DNA of 51,992 nt, from contig JAJYZJ010000006.1 in the NCBI GenBank assembly GCA_021800035.1, positions 1 through 51,992 of the forward strand, read 5' to 3'. Position 1 is the stretch's first letter; every line of letters begins with the position of its first letter. A program made the translations under genes and the position numbers. This document shows, piece by piece, positions 8,487 to 17,558 of this stretch. This stretch comes from an archaeon (lineage in GTDB: Archaea > Thermoproteota > Thermoprotei_A > Marsarchaeales > Marsarchaeaceae). The notes below the pieces were generated by a model. It was not told the origin of the DNA. It did not search any database and saw nothing but the letters and a program-made list of their open reading frames with translations.

Positions 8487-10070
8487 TCATCTCTTGGTCT
8501 CCACTACGACTGTCCTGCTCTGCTCTCTCATAAATTGCAAGAGATAATACGGCCCCCCGACTCCTTTTCCGGTTGATCCACTGCCCTTCCACCCTCCAAA
8601 CGACTGGGCTCCTGGCCACGCCCCTGTAGTCGCGCCGCCCCTTCTGTTCGCATAGCACACGCCGAACTGGATATTATTAAAGAAGTAGTCAATCTCTCCT
8701 GGGTCTTCTGAAAATATTCCCGCGGTCAAGCCGAACTCCGTGTCGTTCGCCAGTTTAAGTGCTTCCTCTAGGGAGTGGTAGCCGGCGACCAGAAGCACTG
8801 GAAGGAATAGTTCTTCCTTGAATAGGCTATGGGTAGGAGGGAGGTCGGCGATAACGGTTGGCTGTACGAAATAGCCATTTGCGAGGTCACCCTCATTCAA
8901 AACTTTTCCTCCTGTCAGTATCCTGCCTCCGGCGGCATCAGCCGTCCCGACGGCAGACCGGAATTTCTGGAGAGCAGCCTCGTTGATAACCGGACCCATA
9001 AAGTTTTCCTTCGCGCGAGGGTCGCCCACTTTCAGCTCATTGGTCATCCTGACGAGCTTCTCAAGAAAGCTCTGGAGCACCGTATCCTGAACATACGCCC
9101 TTGAGGCTGCGGAGCATTTCTGGCCTTGGAAGCCGAAGGCCGCCCTAACAACTCCAGTGACCGCTTTATCAAGGTCCGCTTTACCAGAGACGATAACTGG
9201 GTTCTTGCTTCCCATTTCTGATATTACCGGTTTGGGCCACGGCTGTAGGGTGGTGAATGTCTTTAGGAGGTTCATTCCGACATCTTTGGAGCCGGTAAAT
9301 GCCAATGCCGCGACTTCCGGATTCTTAGTAACTTCGGCTCCAAAATTTCCGCCTGGGCCAGTGAGCAGGCTCACTACTGCTCCCGGCACCCCAGCCTTCC
9401 TGTAAATGTCGTAAAGCTTCAGGGCAGTGAGGGGCGAGTCGCTGCTCGGTTTCATTACGACGGTGTTGCCAGTCAGGAAAGCACCCGCGGCCATGTTGTT
9501 TGCGAGCATCAGTGGGAAATTCCAGGGGGAAATCACTGCAAATACACCGTGCGGTCGCAGTACGCTCAGACTTTTCTCTCCAGGGACCGGCGATTTCAGT
9601 TTCGTCTCAAAGTAGTCGCTGGAGCTGATCTGACGCAGATAGTAAGAGAAAAAGTCAATTGCCTCGTAGGCTTCAGCTATTGCTTCAAATCTGCTCTTTC
9701 CCACTTCAAGCGTCATCAAGGCTGCCAACTCAAAGATCTGAGCCCTAATCTCATCCCGTATCTTTCTAGCGATTAACAATCGCGACTTCCAGTCTGTCGA
9801 AGCCCATGTTTGGAATGAGGCTTTGGCCAGCGAAATCGCTTCTCTTGCGTGTTCGCCCGTTGCCTTCTGGAAATGCCCGATTACAACTCTTCTGTCAATG
9901 GGTGAGACTTTGGTGAATTCTCCAAGCTCGGAGGTAACTTCCGTATCGCCAATATGAAGTGGATAATGTCTGCCAAGTTGGCTTTCGACTCGCCCGAGAG
10001 CCGCTTCGAACTCAGGATGTATACCCTCATCCGCAGTCAGGGTAGCGTAGGTTAGTTTTTGCTTTGCCAT
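8487..10070 (-). CDS. 1-pyrroline-5-carboxylate dehydrogenase (aldehyde dehydrogenase superfamily)
   Basis: Catalyses NAD(P)-dependent oxidation of glutamate semialdehyde/P5C to glutamate, the second step of proline breakdown. The sequence shows the superfamily landmarks: cofactor-binding VISPWNFPL, TGNTVVMKPSS and FTGSKDVG, catalytic Glu in SEMGSKNP and catalytic Cys in FQGQKCSAASR. The C-terminal signature QSFGGWKGSGSTGKGVGGPYY is characteristic of the P5CDH group (RocA/PruA). The ATG at 10070 gives 527 residues, a usual length. A TTG 24 bases upstream is possible but adds nothing conserved. A T/A-rich stretch (TTTTAG) about 35 bases upstream may be its promoter. The proline dehydrogenase gene lies upstream on the same strand, supporting the assignment. 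Confidence 0.92.
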   Translation of the reverse strand: MAKQKLTYATLTADEGIHPEFEAALGRVESQLGRHYPLHIGDTEVTSELGEFTKVSPIDRRVVIGHFQKATGEHAREAISLAKASFQTWASTDWKSRLLIARKIRDEIRAQIFELAALMTLEVGKSRFEAIAEAYEAIDFFSYYLRQISSSDYFETKLKSPVPGEKSLSVLRPHGVFAVISPWNFPLMLANNMAAGAFLTGNTVVMKPSSDSPLTALKLYDIYRKAGVPGAVVSLLTGPGGNFGAEVTKNPEVAALAFTGSKDVGMNLLKTFTTLQPWPKPVISEMGSKNPVIVSGKADLDKAVTGVVRAAFGFQGQKCSAASRAYVQDTVLQSFLEKLVRMTNELKVGDPRAKENFMGPVINEAALQKFRSAVGTADAAGGRILTGGKVLNEGDLANGYFVQPTVIADLPPTHSLFKEELFLPVLLVAGYHSLEEALKLANDTEFGLTAGIFSEDPGEIDYFFNNIQFGVCYANRRGGATTGAWPGAQSFGGWKGSGSTGKGVGGPYYLLQFMREQSRTVVVETKR

Positions 10071-10242
10071 AATGACCAAATCAAAATATCTCAACCATCT
10101 AAAACTCTTACGGAAATGAGATTCCAGACAGTGGAACAGCCCTTCGAGAGTAGTTGAGGAAAGGGAGGGGAGAAAGGAGAAACAAACACCAATGCGGTTT
10201 GAAGTGGGGCGCAGAAGAGTTCAGAGTTGAGGCGCCAAGAAA

Positions 10243-11091
10243 TTATATCAGAGATCGAGCTAGAAGCAACATATTACTTGGGTGTTCCCGAATTCTCCTC
10301 ACCGCATATGAATACCACTCATCCCCAAACGGCAAGTAGTCGGAAACCTGATAACCCGAATTGATCAGCTTAAGCTTCAAATCGTCGCGAATTCCTCGCA
10401 ACATTGCAAACTGGAAGTCCACCCTGTGGGAGACTGACAGCCTCTTTGCTGCATCAATCAGTTTTGAATCATGAGTAGCGATTGTGAAGTGTTCCCCTCT
10501 TTCGAACAGAATTTTCATCAGTTTTGAATAGTTCTCCGCTATCTCTCTTCTATCAGGATAAACCAGTCTGTGGGGTTCGCTGTAGGCTCCCTTCACTAAC
10601 CTGATTCTCCCACCCATCTCTAGGAGCTCGTCCAAGTCATCCTCGCTTCTTCGTAGATAGGCCTGAATTGCAACTCCAGCGTTCTTGTGTCTTTTGAATA
10701 TATCGGCGTAGAGTTTCAAGGTCTTGGAGGTTAGTGCTGAGCCTTCCATATCAATCCAGAAGAGCTGACCCAGAGCTTCGGCCTTTCCAGCCAGTTTTTC
10801 TACCCTTGCTCTTACAAGATTTTGGTCTAAGAGCAGTCCAAGCTGGGTAAGTTTGATGGAGACACAACCTTTGATGTCATTCTGATTAATTGAATCTTCG
10901 AGCGCTAGGTATTCATTAAAGTGTTTTTGAGTCAAATCGAAATCGGTGATGTCTTCACCCAGGCGATTCAGAAGCACACTTTTTCCTTCCGAATTGGCCT
11001 CCTTGGCCGCCATGATGGCACCTGCCATTTCTCTACCAGCGATCCATTTTTTGGCGAAACGAAAAAGCAGACGATTCCTCAAATCAACCAT
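10243..11091 (-). CDS. Proline dehydrogenase (FAD-dependent, monofunctional PRODH)
   Basis: Oxidises L-proline to P5C and passes electrons to FAD, probably then to the quinone pool. At 282 residues it has the size of stand-alone PRODH enzymes such as those of Bacillus or Thermus. Family motifs of the FAD-binding TIM barrel are present: SIKLTQLG (about residue 78), WIDMEGSA, GRIRLVKGAYSE, TIATHDSK and the C-terminal FAMLRGIR region, which helps bind substrate. The start is ATG at 11091 with a Shine-Dalgarno-like AGGAG seven bases upstream, unusual here because most neighbours look leaderless. The P5CDH gene follows after about 170 bases, giving a proline-to-glutamate module. Confidence 0.92.
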   Translation of the reverse strand: MVDLRNRLLFRFAKKWIAGREMAGAIMAAKEANSEGKSVLLNRLGEDITDFDLTQKHFNEYLALEDSINQNDIKGCVSIKLTQLGLLLDQNLVRARVEKLAGKAEALGQLFWIDMEGSALTSKTLKLYADIFKRHKNAGVAIQAYLRRSEDDLDELLEMGGRIRLVKGAYSEPHRLVYPDRREIAENYSKLMKILFERGEHFTIATHDSKLIDAAKRLSVSHRVDFQFAMLRGIRDDLKLKLINSGYQVSDYLPFGDEWYSYAVRRIREHPSNMLLLARSLI

Positions 11092-11324
11092 CTTGATCTC
11101 CTGAATTTCTATTATGTAGCGAAACTATTAGAAGTGGACTGTGCAATTGCCTGCTTTCGTGTACTTGTGTATAGCTGTGCGCGTCACGTCCGGCCTTTGG
11201 TCTGAAAAGGAGTCTTGCGGTGGCTTTTGAGCCGTAAAAAGCAAGTTCTGGCAAAAGCTTGTGGGTTTTGGGGTTGAAAAGCTTCTGAATCTCAGCTGTG
11301 CAATTATGTGGGGATTGCCTAAGG

Positions 11325-11330
11325 TTTATT
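11325..11330 (+). promoter_or_regulatory. TATA-like box for the beta-lactamase-fold gene
   Basis: TTTATT lies 24-29 bases before the GTG at 11354. This is the spacing expected of an archaeal TATA box driving a leaderless message. Confidence 0.4.
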
Positions 11331-11353
11331 TCATTGGTGAAGCCTGACAGTGC

Positions 11354-12148
11354 GTGGAAGAGTTTCCGTCGGCAATTGTGGAGCAGCAGCTGAACTCAGG
11401 CGCCGTGAAGGACATTGGTGCCTTTGGGATTGATCTTGTTAACGGAACAACCCTTTTGGACTATAACTCTTCGAAGATATTTAAGGCAGCAAGCACAATC
11501 AAGATACCCATCGCCTGTGCCTTGGAAGCCCAGATAGAATCGGGTAGCGTTGAGTATGGAACCGCGGTGCAGCTTCACCGCAGTGACCTGGTTGGCGGTT
11601 CGGGGCTTTTGCGACTTATGGAGGGGTGCGTGAGGCCGACTATTGGATGCATGGAAGAGCTCATGCTAACAGTAAGCGACAACACTGCAACTAACATTTT
11701 GATAGACGTTATTGGAAAATCTTCTGTTAACAAGCTTCTGTCTTCCTACGGTTTCACCGATATTCGTTTGGCAGGTAAACTCATGCGCCCAAGAAAGAAA
11801 CGTTTCAACTCCGCTAGCGCGAGTGATATGGCGGGGTTAATGTCGAAACTATACAATGGCGAGGTAGTTTCAAGAAGGGCCTCCAAACGGATTCTGCATA
11901 TACTTGAGTTTCAGCAGCACCACTCTTTAATTCCGGCGGCTCTACCTAATTGGGGCATTCGCTTTGCGAACAAGCCTGGCTCACTCGAAGATTTAAGAGC
12001 AGATGTAGCACTGGTGTGGACCAAGGAATTTGCGTTCGCTGTTGCAATCTATGTTTCGGGATTCAACGACTTCTACAGGGCGGAGTCTGCGGTGAGAGAA
12101 ATTGCTAGAGCGGTTTTTCTGTCAGCATCTCTCCCGGTGAGGAGATAG
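11354..12148 (+). CDS. Serine beta-lactamase/DD-peptidase-fold protein, cytoplasmic
   Basis: The three active-site motifs of the penicillin-recognising serine hydrolase fold are present: S47-x-x-K50 in KAASTIKIP, S108-D109-N110 in TVSDNTATN, and a KTG-like K207-P208-G209 in FANKPGSL. The order and spacing match class A beta-lactamases. However, I see no omega-loop glutamate (ExxLN), which those enzymes need for deacylation, and there is no signal peptide or membrane helix. It may therefore be an esterase, amidase or peptidase working inside the cell rather than a lactamase. Archaea lack murein, so the usual substrate is absent. The GTG start is supported by a TATA-like box about 27 bases upstream. 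Confidence 0.8.
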   Translation: MEEFPSAIVEQQLNSGAVKDIGAFGIDLVNGTTLLDYNSSKIFKAASTIKIPIACALEAQIESGSVEYGTAVQLHRSDLVGGSGLLRLMEGCVRPTIGCMEELMLTVSDNTATNILIDVIGKSSVNKLLSSYGFTDIRLAGKLMRPRKKRFNSASASDMAGLMSKLYNGEVVSRRASKRILHILEFQQHHSLIPAALPNWGIRFANKPGSLEDLRADVALVWTKEFAFAVAIYVSGFNDFYRAESAVREIARAVFLSASLPVRR

Positions 12149-12313
12149 AAGCTGCTGCAAGCTGCTGAGCTTAGAGCCGAGATTGGGCGGGTTGCAGTGT
12201 ACCAAAGGAGGCTAGGGACATTATTGAGCCACTACAGAGTACCCACCATTGAAGATTCGTCCCCTTGGTAAGGCTTTTCTGGATGTGCGAGTGCAACCTG
12301 AGCTAGGCCTAAT

Positions 12314-13192
12314 TTGACAATATACTGTTCGAAATGCGGAGCACCGAGTCCCGATGATGCCACTTTTTGTGCCGCCTGTGGAGCAAAAATGGAAGGAACA
12401 ACCAGTTCTTCGTCAGTAGCGCAAGGCTCCGCAGCGTCAGCCCCACAACCACCTCAAAATCAAGCGACTTCGACCGGCTCGAGCTCAGCAGCCGGAGAAG
12501 GACAAACAAATCAGACTTCGGCCAGTCAAGCTGTAGGCTCAGGTCAATCCTTTGCCGAAAGGGCGATAGAACTTTTCATGAGGCACTGGACCCTTGTATT
12601 TCCCGTCGTGGGACTGCTGGTTCTCGAGCTTATCATCTACCTTGTGGGTGGTCTGTTCAGTCTCGGGTTAGGACTCGGTCTTGCATTCGGATTTCATCCT
12701 TTTGCTTTGCTTGTCACTGATATTATCTTTTCAATAGTAACGGGGTTTGTTGTAGGAATACTTACAGCTTTTGTAGTAGCAATCGTCCTAGAAGAATCTA
12801 AGAGCGCGGTATCGGGCAAGACTTTCACAATCGGTGGTGCATGGAAGGAGGTCAAAGCCAGAATGGGCGTAGCTAGTGCGGTGGCAGTCGGTCTCGGAAT
12901 TGTGTTTGCGCTGTTCTCTTTTGCGCCATTCGCTAGCTGGCTTCTTGACGGGCTCTCGATAGGTTACGTCACCATAATGTTTGCGCTTATCTGTGGTGGC
13001 GGCAAGGGGGCAGGCGACTCGCTCAGAGGTGCGGCTGTAGTGTACAGCAAGATGGCGGATAAAGACGGCTTGACTCTCTTAGCTTACCTCATCTCGTCTG
13101 TTTTGAGCGCGATACCGATACTTAACTTGGCAACCATCCCGTATAATGCCATTCTAATTAACCTCTATCAAACGGAAGCTTCGGCAGTGTGA
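12314..13192 (+). CDS. Zinc-ribbon protein with multi-pass membrane domain
   Basis: The N-terminus carries a four-cysteine zinc ribbon (CSKCGAPSPDDATFCAACG, residues 5-23). A Ser/Thr/Gln/Ala-rich linker runs to about residue 85. Four or more membrane helices follow (about 92-125, 130-160, 190-240 and 255-285), Gly- and Ala-rich with few charges. The topology recalls DUF4013-type or Yip1-like membrane proteins, but I do not assign a function. The zinc ribbon would face the cytoplasm. The start is TTG at 12314; no better codon is in frame. It lies 165 bases after the previous gene, and a second zinc-ribbon gene follows on the same strand. Confidence 0.75.
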   Translation: MTIYCSKCGAPSPDDATFCAACGAKMEGTTSSSSVAQGSAASAPQPPQNQATSTGSSSAAGEGQTNQTSASQAVGSGQSFAERAIELFMRHWTLVFPVVGLLVLELIIYLVGGLFSLGLGLGLAFGFHPFALLVTDIIFSIVTGFVVGILTAFVVAIVLEESKSAVSGKTFTIGGAWKEVKARMGVASAVAVGLGIVFALFSFAPFASWLLDGLSIGYVTIMFALICGGGKGAGDSLRGAAVVYSKMADKDGLTLLAYLISSVLSAIPILNLATIPYNAILINLYQTEASAV

Positions 13193-13377
13193 TTACTAGG
13201 AAAGGCTGCCAGCGCCGTAATCTGAGTACTGCTGGCTGGTATCGCACACCGTAGCTTTTGATTGTGGCGCGTATCTCATACCCTTTTTGCCTTCCTCCAG
13301 TCACTAGGTCGAGCAGTTCTGCCTTATTTGTGACTTTGGCGCTACTGGAATCTGCCACAAGAGCTCCCCTGACGAAA

Positions 13378-13387
13378 AATACTTAAG
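13378..13387 (+). promoter_or_regulatory. TATA-like box for the second zinc-ribbon gene
   Basis: AATACTTAAG is centred about 33 bases before the ATG at 13416, and matches the core seen before the regulator operon at 7043. A transcript would have a leader of only a few bases. Confidence 0.45.
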
Positions 13388-13415
13388 AATGCCCGACTAT
13401 GCGAACACCTGAAAA

Positions 13416-14363
13416 ATGTTCTGCATGAAGTGCGGTGCAAAGATGCTAGATGACGCGTCGTTCTGTTCGAGTTGTGGCGCATCTATGAAGGGGCCACAGC
13501 AACCCGCACAGTCGGGCCAGGCGCAGACGCAGAGCCAAGGCAGTCAATCTGCAGCTTCTGTCACATTGCTTAAGTGTCCCAGTTGCGGCGCCCCGCTTTC
13601 TCCCAAGTTCGGAGAAGCGGTGGTCACCTGCGAGTTTTGCGGCGCGAGTGTATCGCTTGGTTCGGAAGGGTGGAAAAATGTCCAGAAGCACACCTTGCTC
13701 CCCGTGCGTCTGTCAGAGCAAAGCCAAGCGCTCGAAAAGGTTCGCGAACTCATGGACCGCGGTATGTTCCACAAACATGCGTTTGAAGAATCCAAAATCA
13801 AGGAGGCCAATCTGGCCGTAGTGCCTTACTGGCTTGTGCCATCTTCGGCGTCGACCACCGTGACTTTCATGTGGGGCGAAGCAGGCGGTGGTAACAGCGG
13901 CTTCGTAATAGGTGGAGCACGCTCGGGACCGGTTTTCGCGACCGGTGGTGGGGGGCAGGTGATAAACAAGACCGCTGAGCTCAACGAAAACTACAACTTT
14001 CCTGTGGTCGCTGTTCGCGGGCTAAAGGATTACCAGCCCATAGATTACCAGTTCTCCCTCCAAGAGAGGACACTATTCCAGTTAGCAGGATTACCGAAGG
14101 GATTGAAGGTGTTAAACGGGGACGTAGGGGAAGAAGAAGCGAAGGCACAGGCAAAGACGCTTGTAAAGGACCTGCAGTATAAAAAGGCACACGATCTTCA
14201 CAAGCATCACACAATCGAAAAGATAGAAACCCAGATAGAGGTCACTGAGGGAGAACTCCTGCACGCGCCAGTTTGGAGGCTCAAACTTGAGCATAAAGGA
14301 AAGGAAATCGACGTGCTTGTCGACGCAGATTCTGGCGGAATATTGAGTTCTCGCGGGCTTTAG
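13416..14363 (+). CDS. Double zinc-ribbon protein of unknown function
   Basis: A 315-residue soluble protein. An N-terminal zinc ribbon (CMKCGAKMLDDASFCSSCG, residues 3-21) and a Gln/Ser/Ala linker lead to a second ribbon (CPSCGAPLSPKFGEAVVTCEFCG, about 53-75). The rest, about 240 residues, is a mixed domain with a Gly-rich stretch near 150-175 (GGGNSGFVIGGARSG, then TGGGGQ). A Lys/Glu-rich region follows that ends in strands (HAPVWRLKLEHKGKEIDVLVDADSG). I do not recognise this last domain; the final strands resemble a PepSY-like hairpin. No membrane helix is evident. Its N-terminal ribbon resembles that of the preceding gene, suggesting related recruitment or partner binding. Confidence 0.75.
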   Translation: MFCMKCGAKMLDDASFCSSCGASMKGPQQPAQSGQAQTQSQGSQSAASVTLLKCPSCGAPLSPKFGEAVVTCEFCGASVSLGSEGWKNVQKHTLLPVRLSEQSQALEKVRELMDRGMFHKHAFEESKIKEANLAVVPYWLVPSSASTTVTFMWGEAGGGNSGFVIGGARSGPVFATGGGGQVINKTAELNENYNFPVVAVRGLKDYQPIDYQFSLQERTLFQLAGLPKGLKVLNGDVGEEEAKAQAKTLVKDLQYKKAHDLHKHHTIEKIETQIEVTEGELLHAPVWRLKLEHKGKEIDVLVDADSGGILSSRGL

Positions 14364-14429
14364 TTTCGAACCCTAACCCACCTTAGCAGGTGTTCTACCA
14401 AACCTCCTGACACCTATTCGTTTGAAACT
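14362..14429. terminator. Stem-loop between convergent genes
   Basis: AGTTTCGAA at 14362-14370 pairs imperfectly with TTTGAAACT at 14421-14429. Inside it, AGGTGT (14389-14394) pairs with ACACCT (14409-14414). It overlaps the end of the zinc-ribbon gene and lies before the 3' end of the minus-strand hydrolase gene, so it may act as a shared terminator. The loops resemble tRNA loops, but the fit to a tRNA is poor. Confidence 0.35.
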
Positions 14430-14440
14430 GTAACATGGGG

Positions 14441-15367
14441 TCATGCGGGCTCAGCGACAACCCGACTTCTGATTGTTCCAATCGACGATATCGTGCCTTC
14501 TACTACATCCCCCGCCTGGAGATAACGGAAGCCTCCTCGATAGGCCACTCCGGCGGGGGTACCAGTGCTAATTATGTCTCCAGGGTAAAGTGTCGTCCCA
14601 ATACTTGCCCTTGAAACCAGATGCGGTATATCAAATATCATATCATTGGTGTTTCCCTGCTGAACCCGTTTCCCATTTACCCTACACTCCAGATCGAATG
14701 GCCCGGAGCCAGCTTCGTCGACAGTTACTAGCCAGGGTCCGGCGGGAAAGGCCGTGTCCATGCCCTTTCCGAGTGTCCAGTTTTTTCCTTGGTCTGACAA
14801 ATCAGGATTGAGTTCGTTGAACTGGAAATCTCTAAAGCTTACATCGTTTGCTACGAAGTAGCCAGCTATGACATCGTGGGCTTCGTCCGGTTCCACATTT
14901 TTTACCCTCTTGGAGATTATCGCGGCAAGTTCTATTTCATAATCCATTTTTCGCGATGCCCTTGGTTTAATGATATCATCGTAAGGACCGGCAACTGCAG
15001 AGGTTGGTTTTAGAAACAGGAAAGGTGCGGAAGGTTGTCTTTCCCCGGACTCGGCGACGTGTGAACGATAGTTATACGCGGCGCATAGAATTTTAGAACG
15101 TCGACTGATTGGAGCATCCAAGTGCAATGCCTTGACAGCTACCTGTTGGAACCGAGCTAGTATGCCACTTGCTTTCCACTCAGCCACAAGCCCAAGTCCT
15201 CCCTCCGAAAGAAATGAATCAATTTCCCCAAATCTGCGCGAAACATCCAGTCCCTCACTGCTCGCCACTTCAGCGAGGTTTATTGCGCCGGAATCTTCCA
15301 CTAACCACAGGTTCTTCTCTGGGGTTTCGTCACGCTTGGGCGTAGGTGATGCATAGCAGATTTTCAT
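14441..15367 (-). CDS. Fumarylacetoacetate hydrolase (FAH)-family protein
   Basis: Belongs to the FAH superfamily, whose members hydrolyse or decarboxylate acylpyruvates and related 2-oxo acids with a divalent metal. Metal-binding acidic residues are visible in MDYEIELAAI (E-x-E) and downstream in ANDVSFRDFQ (D). Other family marks are KPTSAVAGP, GKGMDTAFPAGPW, and the C-terminal STGTPAGVAY and LQAGDVVEGTISSIG. ATG at 15367 gives 308 residues; a GTG 12 bases upstream is possible. The N-terminal 70 residues are typical of the single-domain bacterial/archaeal form. The exact substrate is unknown; gene neighbours do not form an obvious aromatic degradation pathway. Confidence 0.88.
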   Translation of the reverse strand: MKICYASPTPKRDETPEKNLWLVEDSGAINLAEVASSEGLDVSRRFGEIDSFLSEGGLGLVAEWKASGILARFQQVAVKALHLDAPISRRSKILCAAYNYRSHVAESGERQPSAPFLFLKPTSAVAGPYDDIIKPRASRKMDYEIELAAIISKRVKNVEPDEAHDVIAGYFVANDVSFRDFQFNELNPDLSDQGKNWTLGKGMDTAFPAGPWLVTVDEAGSGPFDLECRVNGKRVQQGNTNDMIFDIPHLVSRASIGTTLYPGDIISTGTPAGVAYRGGFRYLQAGDVVEGTISSIGTIRSRVVAEPA

Positions 15368-15570
15368 GATTCCCAACACTATTTGGGCGAGCGAGTATTA
15401 GGAATATCGGCGAGGAACATGAAATGCTCAGCGTAGGAATCCTTTCCGTGTTTATCTCTTTTAGGAATGTTCGACCTGAAACCATTCTCGTAGACTGGTG
15501 GCACCGCTGGTTTCCGGCCAATCTTCGTGGGCCATGGATTCCAACCCAAAACAGAAACACGAGGCAAGCC

Positions 15571-15580
15571 AAATATTAGA
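15571..15580 (+). promoter_or_regulatory. TATA-like box for the thermopsin gene
   Basis: AAATATTAGA is centred about 27 bases before the ATG at 15602. This supports that ATG, which begins a good signal sequence, over an in-frame start 75 bases upstream. Confidence 0.5.
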
Positions 15581-15601
15581 GGAATAATTCACACGGTAAG
15601 A

Positions 15602-17554
15602 ATGGGTTGCACATTCAAAAGGGGGCTGAGCGGAAGTGGAGCATACCTTATTGTGTTCTTGATACTCGTCGCCACCCTGAGTGTTTCGTTCTCCGGTGAA
15701 TTTGCTACCGGGGCCAGTTTTCCCAGGTGGGTGGCTGACGACATACTCGGGCCCAACTCGTCAGGCTCCAGTTATCAGGGCACGGTTCTTACTAAAGGGG
15801 ATTATCTCGCGTATGAATTGTCGCTTGGATTGGGGCAGTTCGTAGTGTACCAGGCTCTTGTGAATTCCAGTGCAAAGGTCATGCTCCTCACGCCAGCAGA
15901 ATATTCTTTGTTTCAGCAAGGGAAGGGATTTTTGGCGAACTACTCAGCCACTATTAACACATCCGAAATCAACCTCGTCAAGGCTCAAGCTGGGCAGTTC
16001 TACATTGTCCTAGCCTCGAACGGCTCCCCTGTATACGCATATCTCGGTTATGTGGTGGCCTCCGGAGGTTGGAGGCCGTTTGCGCTTAACAGCTCAAACA
16101 ATCTTACCATTATGGTTCCCAATCTGAGCAAAGTAAGTATTGAGTTAATCGCGACTCAACCCGTAAATGCGAGCGTTATTTACCCCGCGTCACATTTTCC
16201 GAGCCCACTTGAAGAGCTTTCTTACAGCGTCACCCGAACCATGACGCTTACCGGGGGAAAATACACACTTCGCCTCGCATCCGCGGCTGAGGGCACGGCC
16301 TTCGTATCTGCAGCGCTTTCGCCTACACTCGTGAACCCCGGAAACTATGTCCAGAACTCGATGCCCACCGGAGTCACGTCTTATGGCGTGTTTGATGTCA
16401 ACGGGAAGCTCGAGGGCTATACGGTTTACACGACAGCCGTGCTGGGTTACGCGAACGTTTCGAGCATATCAGCATTTAATCCGATGCCGCCCGCAAACAT
16501 TTCTGAAAGCGGCGCGAGTCTGCAGCTTAACGCCATGATGTCAGTGAATTCCCCAACTGGTAAGCAAACATACTGGCTACAGAACGTTCTGGACATTGTG
16601 ACTGGAAACCATACCCTCGCGTACGCTGACAATATTTGGAACGTCTCAGCGCCCTATGCGAATCTGACGCCCTACCTCGTATCAGGAGAGGGAAATACTG
16701 GCCCGGCGACGCATCAGAATTATTACGGATTTGAGTCAAACTTTGCAAACTACACTCTCCCTCTCTCAATACTGCTTGTGACAAGTGTCATTTCCTCAGG
16801 TCAAGGACCGGTAGTCATGTTTGGTTACAGACCCTACTCGAACGGAAGTGCTAATTCAACACCAGTCTACTTTGACAACGTTAGCCTTCGAGTGCCCGGT
16901 TCGGCGCCGAGAATTGAGATAACTCCCTATAACACTACCCCCGATATGCCGGGATTCTCTGGCTCGATTTATGACTTGGAACTGGTCTTTGGCGGCGAAG
17001 GGAATGGAGAAGCCACTACTTTCAGCTCGCTCAACGCCTCACTGGGGCTCTACTACCTGTCAGCCATAACATCTGCGAAGTGGGAAATTGCTGCAGTTCC
17101 TTCAGTCTATACATACGGAGTAAACACTGGGGAGACTGCGACCAACTTGGCCGTATCACTTTTGAATGGCTTTGCTGCAGTCACTACCGGTGTAAAGGAC
17201 TATGGATTGCTGAGCAACTTCTTTTCTCCCCCCGCTCCAAACGGATATGAGCTTGTGAAAGGTATTGGGCTGAATAGCTCGACTGCGACGAGCAGCACGA
17301 GTGGGGCGAGTAGCTCCAGCACGTCAGCAAGCCCAGCGCCTACAAGCATCACTCAGTCCACGGGTGTGGGGGAGCCGGATACAACAATTGCTGTCAACAC
17401 TTATTCGAACACATTAACTTCTCTCATAGCTCTCTCCAGTATTCCCTCTCGATTGATTGTGGGTGCCGGGGTTGTTGCTCTGATCCTTATCATTGCCTTA
17501 ACCGCAGTTAGCGGGACGAGGAAACGATCTCAATTTGGCCACGCAGGGGCATAG
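15602..17554 (+). CDS. Thermopsin-family acid protease (peptidase A5), membrane-anchored
   Basis: Predicted secreted acid endopeptidase. The 650-residue product starts with a signal or anchor helix (about residues 15-35). A large Asn/Ser/Thr-rich exported domain follows, with many N-x-S/T sites. Thermopsin features are recognisable: MPTGVTSYGVF (about 256-266), a YWLQNVLDI segment, DNIWNVSAP, YYGFESNFANYTLPLS, and VFGGEGNGEATTF near residue 465. Towards the C-terminus a Ser/Thr-rich linker (about 560-600) leads to a single hydrophobic helix and a short basic tail (RKRSQ), which would tether the enzyme to the cell surface. Thermopsins are found in acidophilic archaea and work at low pH. It fits with the peptide importer and amino-acid catabolic genes in this window. 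Confidence 0.85.
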   Translation: MGCTFKRGLSGSGAYLIVFLILVATLSVSFSGEFATGASFPRWVADDILGPNSSGSSYQGTVLTKGDYLAYELSLGLGQFVVYQALVNSSAKVMLLTPAEYSLFQQGKGFLANYSATINTSEINLVKAQAGQFYIVLASNGSPVYAYLGYVVASGGWRPFALNSSNNLTIMVPNLSKVSIELIATQPVNASVIYPASHFPSPLEELSYSVTRTMTLTGGKYTLRLASAAEGTAFVSAALSPTLVNPGNYVQNSMPTGVTSYGVFDVNGKLEGYTVYTTAVLGYANVSSISAFNPMPPANISESGASLQLNAMMSVNSPTGKQTYWLQNVLDIVTGNHTLAYADNIWNVSAPYANLTPYLVSGEGNTGPATHQNYYGFESNFANYTLPLSILLVTSVISSGQGPVVMFGYRPYSNGSANSTPVYFDNVSLRVPGSAPRIEITPYNTTPDMPGFSGSIYDLELVFGGEGNGEATTFSSLNASLGLYYLSAITSAKWEIAAVPSVYTYGVNTGETATNLAVSLLNGFAAVTTGVKDYGLLSNFFSPPAPNGYELVKGIGLNSSTATSSTSGASSSSTSASPAPTSITQSTGVGEPDTTIAVNTYSNTLTSLIALSSIPSRLIVGAGVVALILIIALTAVSGTRKRSQFGHAGA

Positions 17555-17558
17555 CTCC

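Noticed and set aside
11354-12148. Antibiotic-resistance beta-lactamase
   Set aside because: It has no export signal and no evident omega-loop glutamate, and the archaeal context makes a resistance role unlikely. The fold is clear, the activity is not.
14362-14429. Possible tRNA-Ser on the minus strand, with D-loop-like, anticodon-loop-like (CTGCTAA) and T-loop-like (GGTTCGAA) elements in order
   Set aside because: The spacing between the elements is 3-4 bases too short, the anticodon stem does not pair with a 7-base loop, and the T-stem fails. I keep it only as a stem-loop between convergent genes.
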